A stretch of DNA of 64,000 bases from Streptomyces sp. NBC_00691 (GCF_036226665.1 NZ_CP109007.1:186001-250000); one strand, 5' to 3'; positions 18,556 to 30,304 are shown, counted from the stretch's first letter. A program made the numbers and translations. Notes: generated by a model not told the origin, from the letters alone.

Positions 18556-19769
18556 TCAGGGGGTACCGGCGTCGCCGAGGGAGGCGATCAGGTCGGCGAG
18601 TACGGCGACGCGCTGGGGCACGCTGGTGGTGTCGAGCCACTCCCTGGGGGTGTGGTCGGCTCCTCCCACGGGTCCCAGTCCGTCGAGGACGGGAACTCCG
18701 GTGCCGGCGATGAGGTTGGCGTCTCCCACTCCACCGGTCGCCGCGGCGCCGAGCTCGATGCCGGCCGCGAGGGCAGCGCGGCGCGCGTGCTCGAGCATGC
18801 GCCGGGACGCGGAGGTGTCCTCCATGGGCGGGCAGAGGTCGAGCTGCTCGACCTCGACGGTGACACCGGGTACGCCGGGGTGGTCTGCGGCTTCCTGGAT
18901 GGCCCGGGTGACGCGCTGGATGTCGGTCGTCGTGGCGGCGCGGACCTCGATGCGCAGTTCGGCGTCAGGGCAGACGATGTTGGCGCGGGTGCCAGCCCGG
19001 ACTACGCCGACGTTGACGGTCACGTCGTCCCAGTGGCCGTTGAGGGCCTGGATGGCGACGGTGAGGTGGGCGGCGGCGAGGGCGGCGTTCGCTCCGCGCT
19101 CGGGCTCGATGCCTGCGTGGGCGGCCCGGCCGGTGACGGTGAGGCGGAAGTCCGCGACGCCCTTACGGGCGATGACGACGTCGCCGTTCTCCCGGGCACA
19201 TTCGAGGCCGAGTCCGTAGTGCACCGACTTGGCGGTGCTCTCGATCAGGGGGCGGCTGGCTGGGGAGCCGATCTCCTCGTCGGGAGTGGCGAGGAAGACC
19301 AGCTCGTCGTAGGCCTCGATGCCGTGCTCGCCGAGGATCTCCAGGGCGGTGAGACCGGCGAGCAGACCGCCCTTGTCGTCGCTGACCCCCGGTCCGTACG
19401 CCGTGGAGCCGTCGATGCGGAAGGGCCGGTCGGCGGCGGTGCCGTCCTCGAAGACCGTGTCCATGTGGCCGGCGAGAAGGATCCTGCGGCCTCCCGCCGC
19501 TTCGGGGAGTCCGCCCCGTCTGCGGCCGATGAGAGCGTCGCCGGTCCGCCGGCCGTCGGGCGAGGGGGGGAAGCTGACGCGTTCGACGTCGAATCCGAGC
19601 TGCTCGAGGCGGCGCTCGACCCAGTCGGCCACTTCGTTGACACCGTCGGCGCTGTAGGAACCGGAGTCGATGGAGACGAGCTGTTCGAGGTCTCCCAGGT
19701 AGCGGGGGCGCCGGGTCTGGGCCAGGTGCAGGAAACGGTCGAGCCTCTCCCGCCGGCGGGTGGGGGCGC

Positions 19770-19773
<4 letters not shown>
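18556..19773 (-). CDS. M20-family metallopeptidase, candidate beta-Asp-Arg dipeptide hydrolase
   Basis: This 405-residue cytoplasmic enzyme (no signal) has the M20/ArgE/DapE/CPG2 two-zinc set. This comprises H103-x-D105 (AGHMDT), D132 in VSDDKGG, the catalytic/ligand pair E166-E167 (TPDEEIGS), GRAAHAG before the lid domain, and a final His in [10 protein letters not shown] (about 375). The start overlaps the ABC ATPase stop (ATGA), so hydrolase and importer are coupled. Between two cyanophycinases, the likely substrate is the imported dipeptide beta-Asp-Arg. Cyanophycin dipeptide hydrolases of this general type (CphZ) have been described. A generic carboxypeptidase or deacylase is the alternative. 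Confidence 0.82.
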
Positions 19774-20530
<757 letters not shown>

Positions 20531-20534
<4 letters not shown>

Positions 20535-21481
20535 CGGCTCTGCTCCTTGGTGTTCTTGCCGAGTCGCTCCACGGTTCCGCCGAGCAGCCGGCGGAACGGC
20601 GAGGCGTGTCCGGCGCGGCTGGTCCCGCGTCCGTAGCGCCGTTCCAGCCACGCCTGGGGCACGCTGAGGAGGGTGACGAGAGCCAGGTACCAGATACTGG
20701 CGACCACCAGCATGGGGATGACCTGGTAGTTCTGGGCGTACACGTCCTGGATGTTGGACATCAGGTCGTGGGCGGAGATGACCGAGACGAGGGCGGTCAT
20801 CTTGAGCATGTTGATGGTCTCGTTGCCCATGGGCGGAATGATCACGCGCATGGCCTGGGGCAGGACGATCCTGCGCATGGTCAGCGCGGGACGCATGCCG
20901 AGCGAGTGCGCGGCCTCGGCCTGCCCGGGATCGACCGACTGGATACCGGCGCGGACGATCTCCGAGGCGTAGGCCGCCTCGTTGAGCCCGAGGGCGAGCA
21001 GGGCAGCGACCGCCGGTGTCAGCAGGGTGTTCGTCTCGGCCTGGAAGAACGTGACATCCGTGAAGGGGATACCGATCTTCACGTACTTGTACAGGGCAGC
21101 GGCGTACCCCCAGAAAATGATCTGAACGAGGAGCGGGGTGCCGCGGAACACCCAGACGAACGCGTTGGCGAGGCCGTACAGCACGGGACTCGAGGAGAGC
21201 CGCATGACGGCGACGAGCGTCCCCAGCCCCAGGCCGAGAAGCATGGCGGCGGCGGTCAGCCAGAGCGTGGTGCTCAGGCCGTCGAAGATGAGGTCGGCGA
21301 ACAGGTAGTCGCCGACGATGTCCCAGTGCAGGTTGTCGTTCTTGGCGAGGGAGCCGACGAGACCGACGAGGGCTGCCAGTGAGGCGACCGCGGCGATCCA
21401 GCGTCCGTAGTTGCGGACGGGGACGACCTCGAGTTCTTGCACGCTCGAGGCGTTCACGGAGGGGCTCTTGGTGTCGATCAT
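20531..21481 (-). CDS. Polar amino-acid-type ABC transporter permease
   Basis: This permease of about 316 residues has the HisM/GlnP-type domain ([34 protein letters not shown], the EAA loop around [30 protein letters not shown]) and roughly five membrane helices. The C-terminal extension of about 40 residues is basic. ATG 21481 lies 2 bp after the binding-protein stop. One permease gene implies a homodimeric channel. Confidence 0.92.
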
Positions 21482-21483
21482 GT

Positions 21484-22425
21484 TTAGTCGACCGCCGCGT
21501 TCTTGGTGGCCTTGGAGACGGCGATCGTCGCGACACCGTACTTGTTGTAGATGTGGACGAGGTCGCCGTCGTCGATGAGGGCCTGCAGCGCTTGCGCGAT
21601 CGCCTCCGTCAGTTCGGGGAGCTGCTTGCTGACGGCGATTCCGTTGGGCGAGGCGTTGTAGCCGCCCGGCGCGGCGGGGTCCTCGACCAGGTCGAAGGTC
21701 GTACCGTTGCCCGCCGTCTTGGCGACCCAGCCGGCGGCGGGCTTGGTCAGGACCTGGGCGACCACCTTCCCGGCGCGCAGCGCGAGCTGGGCGTCGGAGT
21801 CCTTGGGGAAGGTCTGGATGTCGATTTCCGCCTTGCCCGCCTTCGCGCAGGCGGCCTGGTGGGACTTGAGGAGATCGAGCTGATTGGTCGCCGTCTGTAC
21901 GGCGACCTTGCGCCCGCACAGGTCGTCCAGGGTGGTCACCTTCGCCGGGTTGCCGTCGGCGACCAGGACGCCGGAGCCGGACTGCGAGTAGTCGACGAAG
22001 TCGACGACCTTCTGGCGGTCCTTGTTGTCGGTGATGGCCGACATCGCGGCATCGAACTTGCCGGCCTGGATGGCGGGGACGATGCCGTCGAACTTCTGCG
22101 GGGTGAAGGAGAACTTCACGCCGAGCTTCGCGCCGAGCGCCTGGCCCAGGTCGTAGTCCAGACCCGTGAGGGTGCTCTCGCCCTCCTTCACGAACATCTC
22201 GAAGGGCGGGTACGGCACGTCGGTCGCGACGCGGACCTCACCGGCCTTCTTGATCTTCTCCGGGAGGAGGTCGTGCAGGGCCGGGTCCTTGACGAGCTCT
22301 TTTCCGGCGACGACGACCTTGCCGGAGGGGGCGGCGGCGTCGTCGCCTCCGCAGGCGGACAGGGACGCGAGCATGAGGGCCGCCGCGGCGGCTGCCGCTG
22401 TGGGGCGAGCGAAGCGAGTGTTCAT
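21484..22425 (-). CDS. Amino-acid ABC transporter binding lipoprotein (SBP_bac_3), copy 2
   Basis: This lipoprotein of about 313 residues has the lipobox LSAC and an SBP_bac_3 domain ([44 protein letters not shown]). It is paralogous to the gene at 15983. ATG 22425 has an AGAGG site; the upstream extension of the frame to 22554 runs through the promoter motifs and is unlikely to be translated. It is the first gene of the importer-M20 operon, divergent from the second cyanophycinase. Confidence 0.92.
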   Translation of the reverse strand: MNTRFARPTAAAAAAALMLASLSACGGDDAAAPSGKVVVAGKELVKDPALHDLLPEKIKKAGEVRVATDVPYPPFEMFVKEGESTLTGLDYDLGQALGAKLGVKFSFTPQKFDGIVPAIQAGKFDAAMSAITDNKDRQKVVDFVDYSQSGSGVLVADGNPAKVTTLDDLCGRKVAVQTATNQLDLLKSHQAACAKAGKAEIDIQTFPKDSDAQLALRAGKVVAQVLTKPAAGWVAKTAGNGTTFDLVEDPAAPGGYNASPNGIAVSKQLPELTEAIAQALQALIDDGDLVHIYNKYGVATIAVSKATKNAAVD

Positions 22426-22737
22426 CACGTGGAACCTCTCGGTGATTTTCTGCCGACGGAATCTGGCCGCCAGGCACAGCAGCGAAGTTACAGAGCAACG
22501 AGTTCGTTGGCTAGATGTAAGTCTCATTACGTTCACGTAACGCGTGACGAGCAACTCAACTTGCGTTTATTTTGGGTGATTTGGGCATGCTGTTTCCGGA
22601 AAGGAAGATCCGTTATGACTGAACTTCGCCTTACATCTATCGGCGAGTGCTCGTTACTTGTATGTTCCGCTACCAACCGCGGTGCTCACCTCATCGGGTA
22701 GCCGCGGCATCGGTCAATCCCATGCCTTGGAGCGCAG
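22426..22737. promoter_or_regulatory. Divergent promoter with repeated TAGATGTAAG-type elements
   Basis: This 312-bp region is much more AT-rich than its surroundings and drives the importer operon leftward and the second cyanophycinase rightward. TAGATGTAAG (22512-22521) and its exact reverse complement CTTACATCTA (22630-22639) form a widely spaced dyad. TTACAGAG lies at 22488-22495. A compact palindrome, TTACGT-TC-ACGTAA, lies at 22527-22540. These are candidate operators; the binding protein is not known. Confidence 0.6.
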
Positions 22738-24165
22738 ATGCACCTCCGTTCACTCAGATTCGCGTCGGCAGGCGTCGTCCTGACCGCGATGGCCTCCGCG
22801 CTGATCGCACAGCAGGCCGCGCACGCGGCGGCCGAGAGGATCCGGCTCGGCAGCCCCTCGGACGTCACCCGGGCCTCGTGGAACGGCCCGGCCTTCACGA
22901 TGAACGGCGCCGGCGCCGTCGTCCCCGCTTCGATGACCCGGGCCATCGACGAGATCCGAGGCGGTAACGGAGCGCTCGACGTCGTCGTTCTGTCGGGTTC
23001 GGCGCCGACATCGGGAAGCAAGACCCCCGAGTGCGACACGATCACCGCGCTGCCCGGGGTCAACTCCTGCACGACGTGGACGCTCACGGCCGCCAACGAC
23101 GGCAACAACAGTCAGGTCAACGCGGACGTCCGAAACTCCGAGTTCGTCTACTTCTCGGGTGGCGACCAGTGTCGGTACACCGCCTGGAAGGGGACCGCTC
23201 TGGAGGCGTCCATCGAGTCGGTCGTCGCCAAGGGCGGCGGTTCCGGCGGTGGCAGCGCAGGGCATCACATCAACAGCCCCATCGTCTACGACGCGTGCAA
23301 CGGCAGCGTCACCAGCGCCGAGGCCCTCGCCAACCCGTACGACCGGTACATCAGCTTCACCACCGGGATGCTCGAGTGGCCGAACTACGGCGGGGTCATC
23401 AACGACTCCCATTTCGTCACCCGTGACCGGATGGGCCGCACCATGTCCTTCCTCGCCCGTGCGGTGAAGGACGGTCTCGCCCCCGGCGGCGCGGCGTGGG
23501 GCGTCGGCGTGGAGGAGGGCGGCGGCTCCCTGTTCCTCGACCGCAACGGCATGGCGACCCAGTACGGCAAGGACGCCTACGTCGTCCTCGCCGACCACCA
23601 GCCCGAGCAGGCCGTAGACCGCAAGCCACTGACCTACTCGGGCTTCAAGATCTGGCGCCTCACGCCCGGCTCGACGTTCGACTTCAAGAACCGTCCGACC
23701 TGCGGCTACTACCTCCGCAGCGTCACCAACGGAGTCGCCGACCCCAATCTCTACAGCGGCACTCCCGTGACCGACTGCGGCAGCCAGGGCGGCGGGGCCG
23801 CACTGGCCGAGAGCGAGCCGAACGACACCCGCGACACGGCGGACGACGCCACCGCCCTGGCCTCCCCGGGCTCCCTGACCGGCGGCATGAAGTCGACCAG
23901 TGACCGCGACTACTTCAAGCTGAGCCTGTCCTCGGGCCAGACGGCCTCCGTGACCTGCGCCGTCCCCTCCGCCTACGACGCAGACCTGTACTGGCTCGAC
24001 GCGAACGGCAGCACCCTGACCCGCTCCGTCAACAACGGCTCCGGCACCGACGAGGCCCTCACCTTCACCCGCACCGCCTCCGGCACGGACACCTACTACC
24101 TCGAGATGGAGGCGTACAGCGGCTCCGGCACCGCTGCCTACAACTGCACCGTCACAAAGAGCTGA
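22738..24165 (+). CDS. Secreted cyanophycinase with C-terminal PPC domain, copy 2
   Basis: This 475-residue protein has a signal peptide (about residues 1-31, ending AHAA). The S51/cyanophycinase-type domain has FSGGDQ (139-144), a glycine-rich nucleophile loop GGGSAG with Ser173, and DSHFVTRDRMGR (223-234), very close to the DQHF-R-x-R-x-GR block of intracellular cyanophycinases. A bacterial pre-peptidase C-terminal (PPC) domain starts at about 360 (ESEPNDTRDTADD) and runs to the end, probably for polymer or surface binding. ATG 22738 has GGAG 5 nt upstream. It differs strongly from copy 1, so this is not a recent duplication. A related S51 peptidase of other specificity is possible. Confidence 0.83.
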   Translation: MHLRSLRFASAGVVLTAMASALIAQQAAHAAAERIRLGSPSDVTRASWNGPAFTMNGAGAVVPASMTRAIDEIRGGNGALDVVVLSGSAPTSGSKTPECDTITALPGVNSCTTWTLTAANDGNNSQVNADVRNSEFVYFSGGDQCRYTAWKGTALEASIESVVAKGGGSGGGSAGHHINSPIVYDACNGSVTSAEALANPYDRYISFTTGMLEWPNYGGVINDSHFVTRDRMGRTMSFLARAVKDGLAPGGAAWGVGVEEGGGSLFLDRNGMATQYGKDAYVVLADHQPEQAVDRKPLTYSGFKIWRLTPGSTFDFKNRPTCGYYLRSVTNGVADPNLYSGTPVTDCGSQGGGAALAESEPNDTRDTADDATALASPGSLTGGMKSTSDRDYFKLSLSSGQTASVTCAVPSAYDADLYWLDANGSTLTRSVNNGSGTDEALTFTRTASGTDTYYLEMEAYSGSGTAAYNCTVTKS

Positions 24166-24173
24166 GATCCCCG

Positions 24174-24215
24174 GAACCCTGTGGCCGGGCCGTGCGCGGC
24201 CCGGCCACAGGGTTC
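24174..24215. terminator. Bidirectional hairpin terminator
   Basis: A perfect 19-bp stem (24174-24192 with 24197-24215) with a TGCG loop separates the convergent cyanophycinase and aspartase genes. Confidence 0.85.
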
Positions 24216-24266
24216 TCCCTGTCATCCCACACCCGCCTGTCGGGATCCGATGCGGGCGCCCGCGCG

Positions 24267-25655
<1,389 letters not shown>

Positions 25656-25712
25656 ACGGGGCCCCTCCCCTTGGACGATCGGGTTCGATGAAACCCAGCA
25701 AAGTATCAACCA

Positions 25713-25759
25713 TTACAGAGTGGCCTTGCAAGAGCACGAACGTTTAAGGCGTTACATCT
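25713..25759. promoter_or_regulatory. Putative operator region of aspartase
   Basis: TTACAGAG (25713-25720) and TTACATCT (25752-25759) lie 58-105 bp upstream of the aspartase start. Exact copies of both 8-mers occur in the importer/cyanophycinase divergent promoter (22488-22495; 22631-22638, and reversed at 22513-22520). In such GC-rich DNA this sharing suggests co-regulation; it is inferred, not shown. Confidence 0.45.
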
Positions 25760-25859
25760 CGCAGGACAATCGCGCCGGCACCGCGACGTAGCCCGACCCC
25801 CGCGGCACCGTCGACGCCGGACTCTGGAGCGACCGCGCCGGTCGGGCGGCATGCCGGCC

Positions 25860-26249
25860 TCAGCGCATGGCCCGGAGCAACGTGGCGAGAGCCGCTGCGA
25901 TCTCCACTGGATCCGGGGGCAGGGTGATGACCGCGTCGGCATGGCTCCAGTCGGCCAGCCATGCGTCCTGTGGCCGTCCGATCAGAAGCAGGACCGGTGG
26001 GCACTGGAAGATCTCGTTCTTGATCTGCCGGCACACGCCCATCCCACCGGCGGGAACCGCCTCTCCATCCAGCACGCAGGCGTCGATGGGAACCGTTTCC
26101 AAGGTCAGCAGGACCGCGGAAAGAGTCGCGCACTCGACGAACCCGACCGGCGGCACGTCGGGCGCGGGCCTGCGGCCGACAGCCAGGCGCACCTGCGCCC
26201 GCACGCCGGCGTCACTGCTGTACAGAAGGACTGAGGCGGTCGAGGACAT
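25860..26249 (-). CDS. Pseudo-receiver-like conserved protein
   Basis: This 129-residue protein has a response-regulator-like alternation of strands and helices: ASVLLYSSD, ACVLDGEAVPAGGMGVCRQI, PPVLLLIGRP, then VITLPPDPVEIAAALATLL. The DGE motif sits about where a phospho-acceptor Asp would be, but the acidic cluster and the other invariant residues of true receivers are incomplete. It is a type of conserved actinobacterial hypothetical protein. No output domain is present. It lies on the same strand as the aspartase, 204 bp upstream. Function unknown. Confidence 0.7.
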   Translation of the reverse strand: MSSTASVLLYSSDAGVRAQVRLAVGRRPAPDVPPVGFVECATLSAVLLTLETVPIDACVLDGEAVPAGGMGVCRQIKNEIFQCPPVLLLIGRPQDAWLADWSHADAVITLPPDPVEIAAALATLLRAMR

Positions 26250-26428
26250 GGCTTCTCCGGGTGCTCGGCCAACGAAGACGGACCGGATCCATGGCCGCCC
26301 GCCGGCCGCCGGAAAGTCCGGATGTTCATATCTGCATATATAGGGTATTCGGATATGTTCGGGACCAACCGGGCATCGACTCCGTTCGTACGGGGTGGAT
26401 ACGTGATGTCACACGGCGGTGAGAACCG

Positions 26429-26650
26429 ATGGCTCAATGCAAGATCCCCGACTACCGCACCGGCCATCGCGGTCGGCACTGGACGCACGCCCTGCGCTGC
26501 GCGCAGAAGAACGGAGCGGTCATCGTCGCCGACGAGACCGGGGAGCCCGTGCGCTACGCCCACGAGGCCTCCGGGCCCGGTCGTTTCAGGCCCTGGACCA
26601 CCGAGGCAGGATCCCGCTACGACAGCCACGACGTCCACCCCGAGTGGTGA
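26429..26650 (+). CDS. Small hypothetical protein, 73 aa
   Basis: This is a short hydrophilic frame (AQCKIPDYRTGHRGRHW at the start, DSHDVHPEW at the end) rich in His, Arg and aromatic residues. An AT-rich stretch at 26325-26365 (containing CATATCTGCATATATAG) lies upstream and could be its promoter. The ribosome site is weak (GTGAG). I do not recognise the family, and it may not be real. Confidence 0.4.
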   Translation: MAQCKIPDYRTGHRGRHWTHALRCAQKNGAVIVADETGEPVRYAHEASGPGRFRPWTTEAGSRYDSHDVHPEW

Positions 26651-26875
26651 CGAGCGGGCATGCACAGGCACGGCCGTGAGCCCACCTTTCTTCGCTCACG
26701 CATGCGAAGTTCTCCGGGCTCCGTCGGTGGCGCTTCGTCGGACCGGCCCGCACCGGCGTGGAAGGCCTGAAGCCCGCGCCGCTCGACTGCCGGCGACAAG
26801 CCTGGGGTTTGAGTGCGGTGATCGGGAGCAGGCGTCGCTCAAGACCAATCCGGTTCCATACAGGAGGAGGTCCCG

Positions 26876-27049
26876 ATGTCGGGCACGGAGAAGAGCAAGG
26901 CACACCTCGAGCAGGCCAAGGGCAAGGCCAAGGAGACCGTGGGCCGTACGGTCGGCAACGAACGGCTGACTGCCGAAGGTGTCACGGACCAGGCCAAGGG
27001 CAAGGCGCGTGAGGCCAAGGAAGACGTCAAGGACGAATTCCGACGCTGA
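26876..27049 (+). CDS. CsbD-family stress protein
   Basis: This 57-residue, highly charged helical protein has two CsbD-type repeats: HLEQAKGKAKETVGRTVGN and TDQAKGKAREAKEDVKDE. CsbD-like proteins are stress-induced (sigma-B regulon in Bacillus) with unknown molecular function. A strong AGGAGGAGG site ends 5 nt before the ATG. An exceptional hairpin follows 2 bp after the stop. Confidence 0.88.
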   Translation: MSGTEKSKAHLEQAKGKAKETVGRTVGNERLTAEGVTDQAKGKAREAKEDVKDEFRR

Positions 27050-27051
27050 CA

Positions 27052-27120
27052 GCCCGCCGTCACGCCCGCTGGGCCCCGACCTGAGGGACAGGTCGGGGCC
27101 CAGCGGGCGTGACGGCGGGC
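27052..27120. terminator. Perfect 32-bp stem hairpin after csbD-like gene
   Basis: Arms 27052-27083 and 27089-27120 are exact reverse complements over 32 bp, with a 5-nt loop (AGGGA). It begins 2 bp after the CsbD stop, so it most simply acts as the terminator, but it is far longer than needed. Confidence 0.75.
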
Positions 27121-27223
27121 GCACCGCCTGCGTTCGACGGCAGACGCTTCCACGGCAGGCCGTCCGGTGCCCCCGTCGTACGGATCGCCGGAACAGACGT
27201 GCTCATGGGGTGGGTGAGGGTGG

Positions 27224-27254
27224 GCGGCCCGGCGCTTCGACTACGCCGGGCCGC
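27224..27254 (-). terminator. Hairpin after htpG
   Basis: A perfect 11-bp stem (GCGGCCCGGCG / CGCCGGGCCGC) with a 9-nt loop lies just beyond the stop of the minus-strand htpG gene. Confidence 0.7.
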
Positions 27255-27262
27255 ACCCGGGG

Positions 27263-29182
27263 TTACAGGGCTCGGGTCAGGCGTTCGGTGAGGAGCCGGG
27301 TGAAGCGGGCCGGGTCGGGCAGGTCGCCTCCTTCGGCGAGCAGTGCGCCGCCGTAGACCAGTTCGGCGATCTCCGCGAGTGCCGGATCGTCGGCGTTGGC
27401 GTCGTGCGCCGCGCGCAGGGCGGTGATCAGCGGGTGCGTGGGGTTGAGTTCCAGGATCCGCTTGACGGTGGGCATGTGCTGGCCCATCGCCCGGTACATC
27501 TTCTCCAGGGTCGGCGTCACGTCGTGGGCGTCGCCGACGATGCATGCCGCCGAGGTGGTCAGGCGGGACGACAGACGGACCTGCTTGACCTGCTCCGACA
27601 GGGTGGTGGTCAGCCACGGCAGCAGGGCGGCGAAGTCCTGCTCGCGCTGCGCCTTCTCGGCGTCGGCTTCCTGGTCGCCGTCGGCGGAGGCGTCGAGGTC
27701 GACCTGCCCCTTGGCGATGGACTGCAGGCGGTGGCCGTCGAAGCCCGGCACCCGGTCCACCCACACCTCGTCGACGGGGTCGGTGAGGATCAGGACCTCG
27801 TACCCCTTGGCGGCGAAGGCCTCCATGTGCGGGGAGTTCTCCACCATCGCGCGGCTCTCGCCGGTCAGGTAGTAGATGGCCTCCTGCCCGTCCTTCATGC
27901 GCTCGACGTACTCGCGCAAGGTGGTGGTCCGCTCCGGGTCGTGCGTGGAGGCGGCCGACACCAGCTCGAGCAGGGCCTCGGTGCTGTCGGTGTCCTCGAC
28001 CAGGCCCTCCTTCAGCGCGCGCCCGAACTGCGCCCAGACGTTCGCGTAGCGTTCGGCGTCCTTGGACTGCATGTTCTTGAGGGCGCCGAGAACCTTCTTG
28101 ACGAGGCGCCTGCGTACGCCTCGGATCTGGCGGTCGTGCTGGAGGATCTCGCGGGAGACGTTCAACGACAGGTCGTGGGCGTCCACGACTCCCTTGACGA
28201 AGCGCAGGTAGTCGGGCATGAGCGCTTCGCAGTCGTCCATGATGAACACCCGCTTGACGTACAGCTGTACGCCGCGCTTGGTCTCCCGGGAGAACAGGTC
28301 GAAGGGTGCCTGTGAGGGGATGAACAGCAGCGCCTCGTACTCGAAGGTGCCTTCGGCGCGCATGTGGATGGTCTCGGCCGGAGGCAGCCAGTCGTGGCTG
28401 ATCTGCTGGTAGAACTCGTTGTACTCGTCCTCGGTCACCTCCGTGCGCGGCCGGGCCCACAGCGCCTTCATCGAGTTGAGCGTGTCGACATCGCGGGTCG
28501 GCTCGCCCTCGGCGTCGGCGCGCTCGGTGGCCATCCGGATGGGCCAGCGGATGAAGTCCGAGTACTGCTTGACGATCTGACGGATCTTCGACTCGGACAG
28601 GTAGTCGGCGAGCCCGTCCTCGCTGTCGGCGGGCTTGAGGTGCAGGGTGACCGAGGTGCCCACGGGCAGGCCCTCGACGGCCTGGATCGTGTAGGCGCCC
28701 TCACCGTCGGACTCCCACGCGGTACCGGATTCGGTGCCGGCCCGCCGGGTGCGCAGGGTGACCTTGTCGGCGACCATGAACGCGGAGTAGAAGCCCACGC
28801 CGAACTGCCCGATCAGGTTCTCGGCGGTGGCGGCGTCCTTGGATTCCTTGATCTTCTCCAGCAGTCCGGCGGTGCCGGACTTGGCGATCGTGCCGATCAG
28901 GTCCACGAGATCGTCCCGGCTCATGCCGATTCCGTTGTCACGGACGGTCAAGGTACGGGCGTCCTGATCGACCTCCAACGAGATGTGCAGGTCGCCGGTG
29001 TCGATCTCGGCGATGCCCGAGTCGGTCAGCGATTCCAGCCGCAGCTTGTCCAGTGCGTCGGAAGCGTTCGAGATCAACTCGCGCAGGAAGATGTCCTTGT
29101 TCGAGTAGATCGAGTGAATGACCAGCCGGAGCAACTGGCGTGTCTCTGCCTGGAATTCCAGCGTCTCGACACTGCTACTCAT
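27263..29182 (-). CDS. htpG: Molecular chaperone HtpG (Hsp90)
   Basis: This ATP-dependent cytosolic chaperone has 639 residues, close to the usual HtpG length. The GHKL ATP-binding domain has ELISNASDALDK, DNGIGM and GTIAKSGT, with IGQFGVGFYSAFMVAD. The middle domain has RGVQLYVKRVFIMDD and ends with the dimerisation domain. I start at ATG 29182 (MSSSVETLEFQAETRQLL), which matches the family N-terminus. It lies near an hsp18-type regulatory locus, forming a small heat-shock neighbourhood. Confidence 0.96.
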   Translation of the reverse strand: MSSSVETLEFQAETRQLLRLVIHSIYSNKDIFLRELISNASDALDKLRLESLTDSGIAEIDTGDLHISLEVDQDARTLTVRDNGIGMSRDDLVDLIGTIAKSGTAGLLEKIKESKDAATAENLIGQFGVGFYSAFMVADKVTLRTRRAGTESGTAWESDGEGAYTIQAVEGLPVGTSVTLHLKPADSEDGLADYLSESKIRQIVKQYSDFIRWPIRMATERADAEGEPTRDVDTLNSMKALWARPRTEVTEDEYNEFYQQISHDWLPPAETIHMRAEGTFEYEALLFIPSQAPFDLFSRETKRGVQLYVKRVFIMDDCEALMPDYLRFVKGVVDAHDLSLNVSREILQHDRQIRGVRRRLVKKVLGALKNMQSKDAERYANVWAQFGRALKEGLVEDTDSTEALLELVSAASTHDPERTTTLREYVERMKDGQEAIYYLTGESRAMVENSPHMEAFAAKGYEVLILTDPVDEVWVDRVPGFDGHRLQSIAKGQVDLDASADGDQEADAEKAQREQDFAALLPWLTTTLSEQVKQVRLSSRLTTSAACIVGDAHDVTPTLEKMYRAMGQHMPTVKRILELNPTHPLITALRAAHDANADDPALAEIAELVYGGALLAEGGDLPDPARFTRLLTERLTRAL

Positions 29183-29323
29183 GGGGGTCTCTTTCTGTGG
29201 GAAGGTCATGAACGGAGAGGTCGTCAACGGACGGGTCTCGGGCCGGTGCGCATCGTTGCCCGCCGAAGGCATGGTTCGGTCGGGCCGGCCGCCTCGGCAT
29301 TCTGTGGTCCGCTGGGGCAGGAG

Positions 29324-29980
29324 TCAGTCATCGTCGGGCGCCGGCGTCGTGAGTTGGTCGTCGAGGGCGTCCAGGGAGGCGACGAGGTCGGTGTGGCGGG
29401 AATCGAGGTAGCGGCGCATGTCGGCCAGGGGGGTGAGGAGCTCAGCAGCGTCGGCGGCACCGAGAGCGGCGTGCAGGGCGGCCTGAGCCGAGCGCGCTTC
29501 GGGCCCGAGGTGGTCGAGCGCGGTGATACGCCCGGCGAGGCGGCGCAGGTCGGCGGCGTGGGCGCGGGCCCAGGTGACTGCGGCGCGTTCTGCGGCCCTG
29601 GCCTGGCGGGTGGCCGTCACGCGCTGCTCACCGGTGGCGCCGACCGCGCCGGGGCGTCCTCGCAGGTAACGGCGTTCGGCGGCCTGGCGACTGGCGACGC
29701 CGAGGGGAGGGGCGAGATCGGCCCAGCTGGCGCCCGCCTCGCGCGCGGTTTCGATCAGGCCGGTCTCCCAGCCGGCGAGCTGCTCGCGTACCCGCCGGAG
29801 CAGCACCAGGCAGGCCAGCGCCTGGTCCGGGCCGGGGCCGGCGGTGTCAGGAGTCTCGTGCTGGGCATCGCGCAAGGCGTCGTCGATGGCGGCGAGTGCC
29901 GCCACCGCCGCGAGGAAGGACGCCGGGCTGTGGGCATCGGTGCTGGTCGTGATCGGCTGATCAGCTGCGGTCACGGGCAC
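29324..29980 (-). CDS. HSP18-type regulator-like protein
   Basis: This 218-residue, alanine-rich helical protein has a recognisable core, [38 protein letters not shown] (about 70-107), that looks like a helix-turn-helix. Streptomyces proteins of this kind sit divergently to hsp18 genes and have been labelled HSP18 transcriptional regulators, though the classic repressor RheA is of another type. Here too it is divergent from an hsp18 remnant, with a palindromic operator between them. DNA binding is inferred from the HTH and context. Confidence 0.65.
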   Translation of the reverse strand: MPVTAADQPITTSTDAHSPASFLAAVAALAAIDDALRDAQHETPDTAGPGPDQALACLVLLRRVREQLAGWETGLIETAREAGASWADLAPPLGVASRQAAERRYLRGRPGAVGATGEQRVTATRQARAAERAAVTWARAHAADLRRLAGRITALDHLGPEARSAQAALHAALGAADAAELLTPLADMRRYLDSRHTDLVASLDALDDQLTTPAPDDD

Positions 29981-30016
29981 CCCCTCGGTCGGTCATCACA
30001 TCGACGACACCATGTT

Positions 30017-30035
30017 TGTCATCCATTGGATGACA
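30017..30035. promoter_or_regulatory. RheA-type heat-shock operator
   Basis: TGTCATCCATTGGATGACA is exactly TGTCATC-N5-GATGACA, the inverted repeat reported as the target of RheA, the hsp18 repressor of Streptomyces albus. It lies between the regulator-like gene and the truncated hsp18, 66 bp before the latter's ATG. Confidence 0.8.
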
Positions 30036-30100
30036 TGTTACAACGGTTTCAGTGAAGCGCATGGGCAGCAACTGCCCAACCTGCTGGAGGTGTTCTCACG

Positions 30101-30304
30101 ATGTTGCTGCGCACCGACCCCTTCGGTGAGCCGGCCCGTCTGGCACCGCTGACGGGACCTGCCACCTGGTCGAAGCCGTCGGCGATGCCCATGGACGCGT
30201 ACCGCGAGGGCGACGGGTATGTGGTGGCCTCCGACATCCCCGGAATCACCGCATACGCGATCGGCGTCGGCGCCGACGCCGTGCTCGCCGACTCCCTCGG
30301 CTGA
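30101..30304 (+). pseudogene. hsp18: Truncated small heat-shock protein (Hsp20/HSP18) remnant
   Basis: This 67-residue frame begins like Streptomyces HSP18: MLLRTDPFGEPARL, then AMPMDAYREGDGYVVASDIPGI. It stops where the alpha-crystallin domain should continue; a full HSP18 is about 140 residues. The residues after DIPGI no longer follow the family pattern and end DSLG. A GGAGG site and the RheA-type operator are intact, so a short peptide could still be made under heat-shock control. Probably non-functional as a chaperone. Confidence 0.7.
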
